From NCBI GenBank assembly GCA_025464275.1, contig JAODGR010000007.1:1593-18841 (forward strand): DNA of 17,249 nt, in the 5' to 3' direction. Position 1 is the stretch's first letter; each line of letters starts with the position of its first letter. The notes below the pieces were generated by a model. The model searched no databases and was not told the DNA's origin. It saw nothing but the letters and a program-made list of their open reading frames with translations. This DNA is from Methanosarcinales archaeon (GTDB taxonomy: Archaea > Halobacteriota > Syntropharchaeia > Alkanophagales > Methanospirareceae). Made by a program: the position numbers and the translations under genes. This document shows positions 13,757 through 17,249 of the stretch, in pieces.

Positions 13757-15154
13757 ATGAAGATAAATGATGCGTACCGGATACTGGTTTTAGACCCCAT
13801 TCATGGTGCCGAAGTACTCGCCCGGGAGCTGAGAGAACTGGGTAAGGAGGTGGATATCTTCAATCCATATAGAGAGTCCAGCTTCAGGGGTGATTTGGAC
13901 CATGACCTGGTTATCTCACCGGTTCACCTGAATCCGAACTTCGAGATAGTGAAACAGGCTACGGATGCACACATACCCATTATCACCCATCATGAAGCGG
14001 TGAAGGAGCTTGTCCGCATGAGCAACCTCTTCGATGGCGTGAGAGTGGTGGAAGTGACAGGGACGGTGAAGAAGACGACGGTATGCGAGCTGATGAGTCA
14101 GATGTTAGGTTTTCGTGGCAGGAAACTGCTTATACACACCAGTTCCGGTACCAGGTACAGGTCAGCGGAAGGAGAAGAGCAGAAACTGCCCAGGCTCAGT
14201 GGTAGTGGTACACCCGCGAATGTGATAAGGGCAATGCGGATGGCGGGAGATAAAGGGCTGGAACCCGATATAGCGATCTTTGAAGTCTCACTCGGGCTGA
14301 CCGGCTCGGGTGATGTGGGTGTGATAACCAGCCTTGAAGAGGATTACAAGATTGCAGGAGGTACAAAAGCGGCTTCTGCTGCAAAGATCGCTTCCATCAG
14401 GAATTGCGATGGTATCCTGGTGCATCCCGGGATTCACTTCTATCCTCATCATCCCCCCGCCCCCGGGGGTGAGGATAAGCACAATACCTATGGCGATAGG
14501 GGAGAGAATCTCAGGATAGAAGTGGGAGGTGAGAATATGATGAGGGCGGTTTTTGAGGGGTTGAAGACCATAGATGGCAGGATTATCAGAGGAGAGCTGA
14601 ACTTTGCTCTTGACTGGCGTATGGGGAATGATTATTACCGTAACTGTCTGGAAGCTGCATTATGCGCTTTATTGAGCCTTGGTATTGCACCAGAGGAGCT
14701 AAATACCGGTGATATCACACCCGTGGGTGGTAGAATGGAGATTAGAGAGCTGAAAGGGCGAATACTGATTGATAATTCCAATTCAGGCACGAAATTGAAG
14801 TTCCTCAATGCTGTGGTTGATACTGCGAGGCGACTCTCGCGCTCTGAGGGGGAGGGGCAGGGGATGATACTGATCATCGGTGAAGATTCCCCATATGTGT
14901 GTGAGGGAGTGGATGAGGAAGAGCTGAGAGAGGTGGTGAAGAACGGGTGCGAGTCCGGGTCCAGGTCCGGGTCCAAGTCCGATTTCAAGGAGATAATAAT
15001 CGTGGGTGAGAGGTTCAGAGCCGGGATTGAGGGCTTCTCCTCATCTGATGTGCGTGTCTCCCTCGCTACCGACCTTGATACTGCCCTGAACAAGGCGATT
15101 GAGGATTCGAGAGAGGGGGAAGTGATTATATCCAATGTGAAGATATGGAGATAG
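13757..15154 (+). CDS. cfbE: Mur-ligase-family protein, probable coenzyme F430 synthetase CfbE
   Basis: CfbE catalyses the last step of F430 synthesis, an ATP-dependent closure of the carbocyclic ring on seco-F430, giving the nickel cofactor of Mcr. The 465-residue product has a Mur-ligase layout. A Rossmann-like N-terminus (1-90) carries LVLDPIHGAEVLARELRELG. The ATP-binding core has a P-loop variant TGTVKKTT (101-108) in place of the usual GT-x-GKTT, and IFEVSLGLTG at 174-183. The C-terminal domain has DITPVGGRME (319-328) and IDNSNSGTKLK (338-348), where Mur ligases carry their substrate-facing loop. Residues 399-408 are a Ser-rich insertion. The CfbE call rests on fold plus the atwA neighbourhood; another Mur-like ligase is possible. 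The start has GAGGGG upstream. gyrA begins 28 nt after the stop. Confidence 0.78.
   Translation: MKINDAYRILVLDPIHGAEVLARELRELGKEVDIFNPYRESSFRGDLDHDLVISPVHLNPNFEIVKQATDAHIPIITHHEAVKELVRMSNLFDGVRVVEVTGTVKKTTVCELMSQMLGFRGRKLLIHTSSGTRYRSAEGEEQKLPRLSGSGTPANVIRAMRMAGDKGLEPDIAIFEVSLGLTGSGDVGVITSLEEDYKIAGGTKAASAAKIASIRNCDGILVHPGIHFYPHHPPAPGGEDKHNTYGDRGENLRIEVGGENMMRAVFEGLKTIDGRIIRGELNFALDWRMGNDYYRNCLEAALCALLSLGIAPEELNTGDITPVGGRMEIRELKGRILIDNSNSGTKLKFLNAVVDTARRLSRSEGEGQGMILIIGEDSPYVCEGVDEEELREVVKNGCESGSRSGSKSDFKEIIIVGERFRAGIEGFSSSDVRVSLATDLDTALNKAIEDSREGEVIISNVKIWR
14953..14982 (+). repeat. Five tandem GTCCRR hexamers within cfbE
   Basis: GTCC recurs every six bases (14953, 14959, 14965, 14971, 14977). 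It encodes SGSRSGSKSD, a likely surface loop in the C-terminal domain. Hexamer gain or loss would keep the frame. Confidence 0.8.
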
Positions 15155-15182
15155 TGAAGCAAGCAAGCAGGCAGGTGGTAAG

Positions 15183-17249
15183 ATGAGCGAGGAGCACGAG
15201 CAGAGGGTCATAGAAGTCAGTGTAGAGGAGGAGATGAAGACCTCATACATAGATTATGCCATGAGTGTGATTGTTGGCAGGGCACTCCCTGACGTTCGTG
15301 ATGGCTTGAAACCCGTGCATCGACGTATATTGTTCGGGATGTACGAGCTCGGTGTCACGCATGATAGACCGTATAAGAAATCAGCGCGGATAGTGGGGGA
15401 TGTACTGGGTAAGTACCACCCGCATGGAGACGTTGCGGTCTATGATACACTGGTGAGGATGGCACAGGACTTCTCCTGCCGCTATCCCCTGATCGATGGT
15501 CAGGGCAACTTCGGTAGTGTAGATGGTGACGCACCTGCCGCTATGCGATATACCGAAGCGAGGCTGTCGAAGATAGCCGAGGAACTCCTTGTGGATATAG
15601 ATAAGGATACGGTTGACTGGGTTCCCAATTTCGATAATACATTGAAGGAGCCGCAGGTATTACCCGCGAAGTTACCCAATCTGCTGCTAAATGGCTCCTC
15701 CGGCATCGCGGTGGGGATGGCAACGAACATGCCGCCACATAACCTGAATGAGGTGGTGGATGGTATCATAAGAGTGATAGACGAGCCGGAAGTGAGCATA
15801 GAGGAGCTGATGGGGATAATAAAAGCGCCCGATTTCCCCACCGGGGGCATCATCTCCGGCTATGAAGGTATAAGGGATGCATACAAGACGGGACGGGGGA
15901 GTATAAAGGTGAGGGCGAAGGCGGCGATAGAGAGCAGCAGTAGCGGGAGAAGAGAGAGCATCGTCATCACAGAGATACCGTATCAGGTGAATAAGAGCAA
16001 ACTGGTGGAAGAGATAGCGGAATTTGTAAAGAAATTCAAGATAGAGAGCATAAGTGGACTGAGGGATGAATCAGACCGCAGTGGGTTACGGATCGTGGTG
16101 GAGTTGAAAACCGGTGCTAATGCCTCCATCATACTGAACAAGCTGTACAAGCATACACAGCTGGAGACCACCTTCGGTGTGATCAACCTCGCACTGGTGG
16201 ATGGCGTACCGAAGGTATTGACACTGAAGGAGCTGATCGAGTGTTACATAAAGCACAGGAAGGAGGTAACCAGGAGGAGACTCCAATACGAATTAGAGCG
16301 TGCGGAGAAGAGGAAGCACATCTTAGAGGGGTTGATTATCGCAATATCCAATATAGAAGAGGTAGTAGAGCTGATAAGGGGTTCAAGAGATACGAAAGTG
16401 GCAAAAGAGGCATTGATTGCTCGATTTGAACTGAGTGAAGAGCAGGCTAAGGAGATACTGGAGATGCGACTCTCGAAGTTGAGTGCCCTGGAGCGTGACA
16501 GGATAGAGCGTGAGCAGAAGGAGCTGATGGAGCGGATAAAATGGCTGAATGAGGTTCTGGCATCTGAAGTGCGGATACTGGGCGTGATAAAGGATGAATT
16601 AAGAGAGTTGAAGGAGAAGTACGGTGATGCACGAAGAACACGGATAGAGGAGACGAAGAGGGCACTGAGTGAGCGTGATTATATAGAGGAGGAGGAGATA
16701 ATCCTCTTCTTCACCGGGCGTAACTACGTCAAGCGGATATCCGCGAGTACGTTCAAGCGCCAGAGACGTGGAGGGAAGGGGATATCGGTGATAGAGAAGA
16801 AAGAGGAGGATACAATTGTCAATTTCACTTATGCATCCACGAGGGAACGTATCCTGCTATTTACCCGGTATGGGCGGGTATATCAGGTGAATGCATATGA
16901 TATACCGCCAGGCAGTCGCCATGCAAGGGGTAAAACACTGCTCAGCATCCCGGGACTGAGCATGAGCGGTACAGATACGGAGGAGTTTGTAGCTGCTCTT
17001 CCTGTACCTGAGCGTGTAGATGGTGCAGTGGAGCGAGGCGAGTCATTTTACGTCGCCCTTGCTACCGCGCGGGGTGTGGTAAAGAGGGTCTCACTCGCAA
17101 CACTCAGGTCTATACGCACCACCGGTATCGTCGCCGCGCGGGTGGACCAGGATAGGGGCGGGGCACTGGTGGATGTGGCGTTGATAGGTGATGAAGCCCA
17201 TACAGGCATATTACTGAGTTCACGGGCGGGTAAGGCAATACTGTTCCAC
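15183..17249 (+). CDS. gyrA: DNA gyrase subunit A (3' end cut off)
   Basis: GyrA is the DNA-cleaving and DNA-wrapping subunit of gyrase, which introduces negative supercoils using ATP hydrolysed by GyrB. 689 codons are visible before the right edge. The breakage-reunion domain begins at about residue 20 (SYIDYAMSVIVGRALPDVRDG), with the catalytic Tyr123 in MRYTEARL. A tower and coiled-coil region spans about 330-480. The C-terminal beta-pinwheel contains the canonical GyrA-box QRRGGKG at 527-533, which distinguishes gyrase from topoisomerase IV ParC. The ribosome site AGGTGGT at about 15173-15179 supports the ATG. The residue matching E. coli Ser83 is Val84, while Asp88 matches Asp87. gyrB is not upstream, where cfbE lies instead, so it must be downstream or elsewhere. 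Archaeal gyrase is regarded as an ancient bacterial acquisition. Confidence 0.97.
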   Translation, partial: MSEEHEQRVIEVSVEEEMKTSYIDYAMSVIVGRALPDVRDGLKPVHRRILFGMYELGVTHDRPYKKSARIVGDVLGKYHPHGDVAVYDTLVRMAQDFSCRYPLIDGQGNFGSVDGDAPAAMRYTEARLSKIAEELLVDIDKDTVDWVPNFDNTLKEPQVLPAKLPNLLLNGSSGIAVGMATNMPPHNLNEVVDGIIRVIDEPEVSIEELMGIIKAPDFPTGGIISGYEGIRDAYKTGRGSIKVRAKAAIESSSSGRRESIVITEIPYQVNKSKLVEEIAEFVKKFKIESISGLRDESDRSGLRIVVELKTGANASIILNKLYKHTQLETTFGVINLALVDGVPKVLTLKELIECYIKHRKEVTRRRLQYELERAEKRKHILEGLIIAISNIEEVVELIRGSRDTKVAKEALIARFELSEEQAKEILEMRLSKLSALERDRIEREQKELMERIKWLNEVLASEVRILGVIKDELRELKEKYGDARRTRIEETKRALSERDYIEEEEIILFFTGRNYVKRISASTFKRQRRGGKGISVIEKKEEDTIVNFTYASTRERILLFTRYGRVYQVNAYDIPPGSRHARGKTLLSIPGLSMSGTDTEEFVAALPVPERVDGAVERGESFYVALATARGVVKRVSLATLRSIRTTGIVAARVDQDRGGALVDVALIGDEAHTGILLSSRAGKAILFH

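Noticed and set aside
14635..15162. Open frame of 175 codons antisense to cfbE
   Set aside because: The serine-rich translation arises from the reverse of the AGA/GAG-rich sense codons. No start context was seen.
1..17249. CRISPR array, insertion sequence, prophage or integrase attachment at the tRNA
   Set aside because: No regularly spaced repeats, transposase or integrase were seen, and no second copy of the tRNA 3' end was noticed downstream.

Overview
The window is archaeal and comes from an organism that carries the methyl-coenzyme M reductase (Mcr) apparatus. The archaeal markers are TFB (TFIIB), a 7S-type SRP RNA, Nop10, a PAC2-family protein, archaeal DnaG, a PGF-CTERM surface-protein tail, an archaeosortase-like enzyme and TATA-box promoters. 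AtwA (Mcr activation component A2) and a Mur-ligase-like protein best read as CfbE (coenzyme F430 synthetase) point to a methanogen, a methanotrophic (ANME) lineage or an alkane-oxidising relative. DNA gyrase subunit A fits euryarchaeal groups that acquired bacterial gyrase. Arginine AGA/AGG and isoleucine ATA codons are heavily used. I favour a Methanophagales/Syntropharchaeia-like genome, but that placement is inference.

Layout. Positions 1-4653 form a cell-surface block. A cohesin-rhodanese protein with a PGF-CTERM start (minus strand, cut by the left edge) is divergent from an archaeosortase-like gene with two sortase-like halves and a zinc finger. That gene overlaps a secreted subtilase with a NosD-type beta-helix. 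Positions 4608-7077 (minus) hold a fused PyrK-PyrD dihydroorotate dehydrogenase, an unrecognised 158-residue protein and a 50-residue zinc ribbon. Positions 7125-7438 (minus) encode SRP RNA, followed by TFB (minus). Positions 8609-10492 (plus) carry an ADP-ribosylglycohydrolase, nop10 and a PAC2 gene. Positions 10497-11684 (minus) encode DnaG. Divergent from it run atwA, tRNA-Glu(CTC), cfbE and gyrA (plus), the last cut by the right edge.

How the parts relate. AtwA and CfbE both serve Mcr maturation: CfbE closes the F430 ring system and AtwA drives ATP-dependent reductive activation of the holoenzyme. The rest is mainly information-processing housekeeping (SRP, TFB, Nop10, PAC2, DnaG, gyrase, tRNA) with one pyrimidine-synthesis enzyme. 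The most unusual material is the left-hand surface block, where an atypical sorting enzyme sits next to a likely client and in an operon with a secreted protease. No CRISPR array, insertion sequence or prophage was seen.
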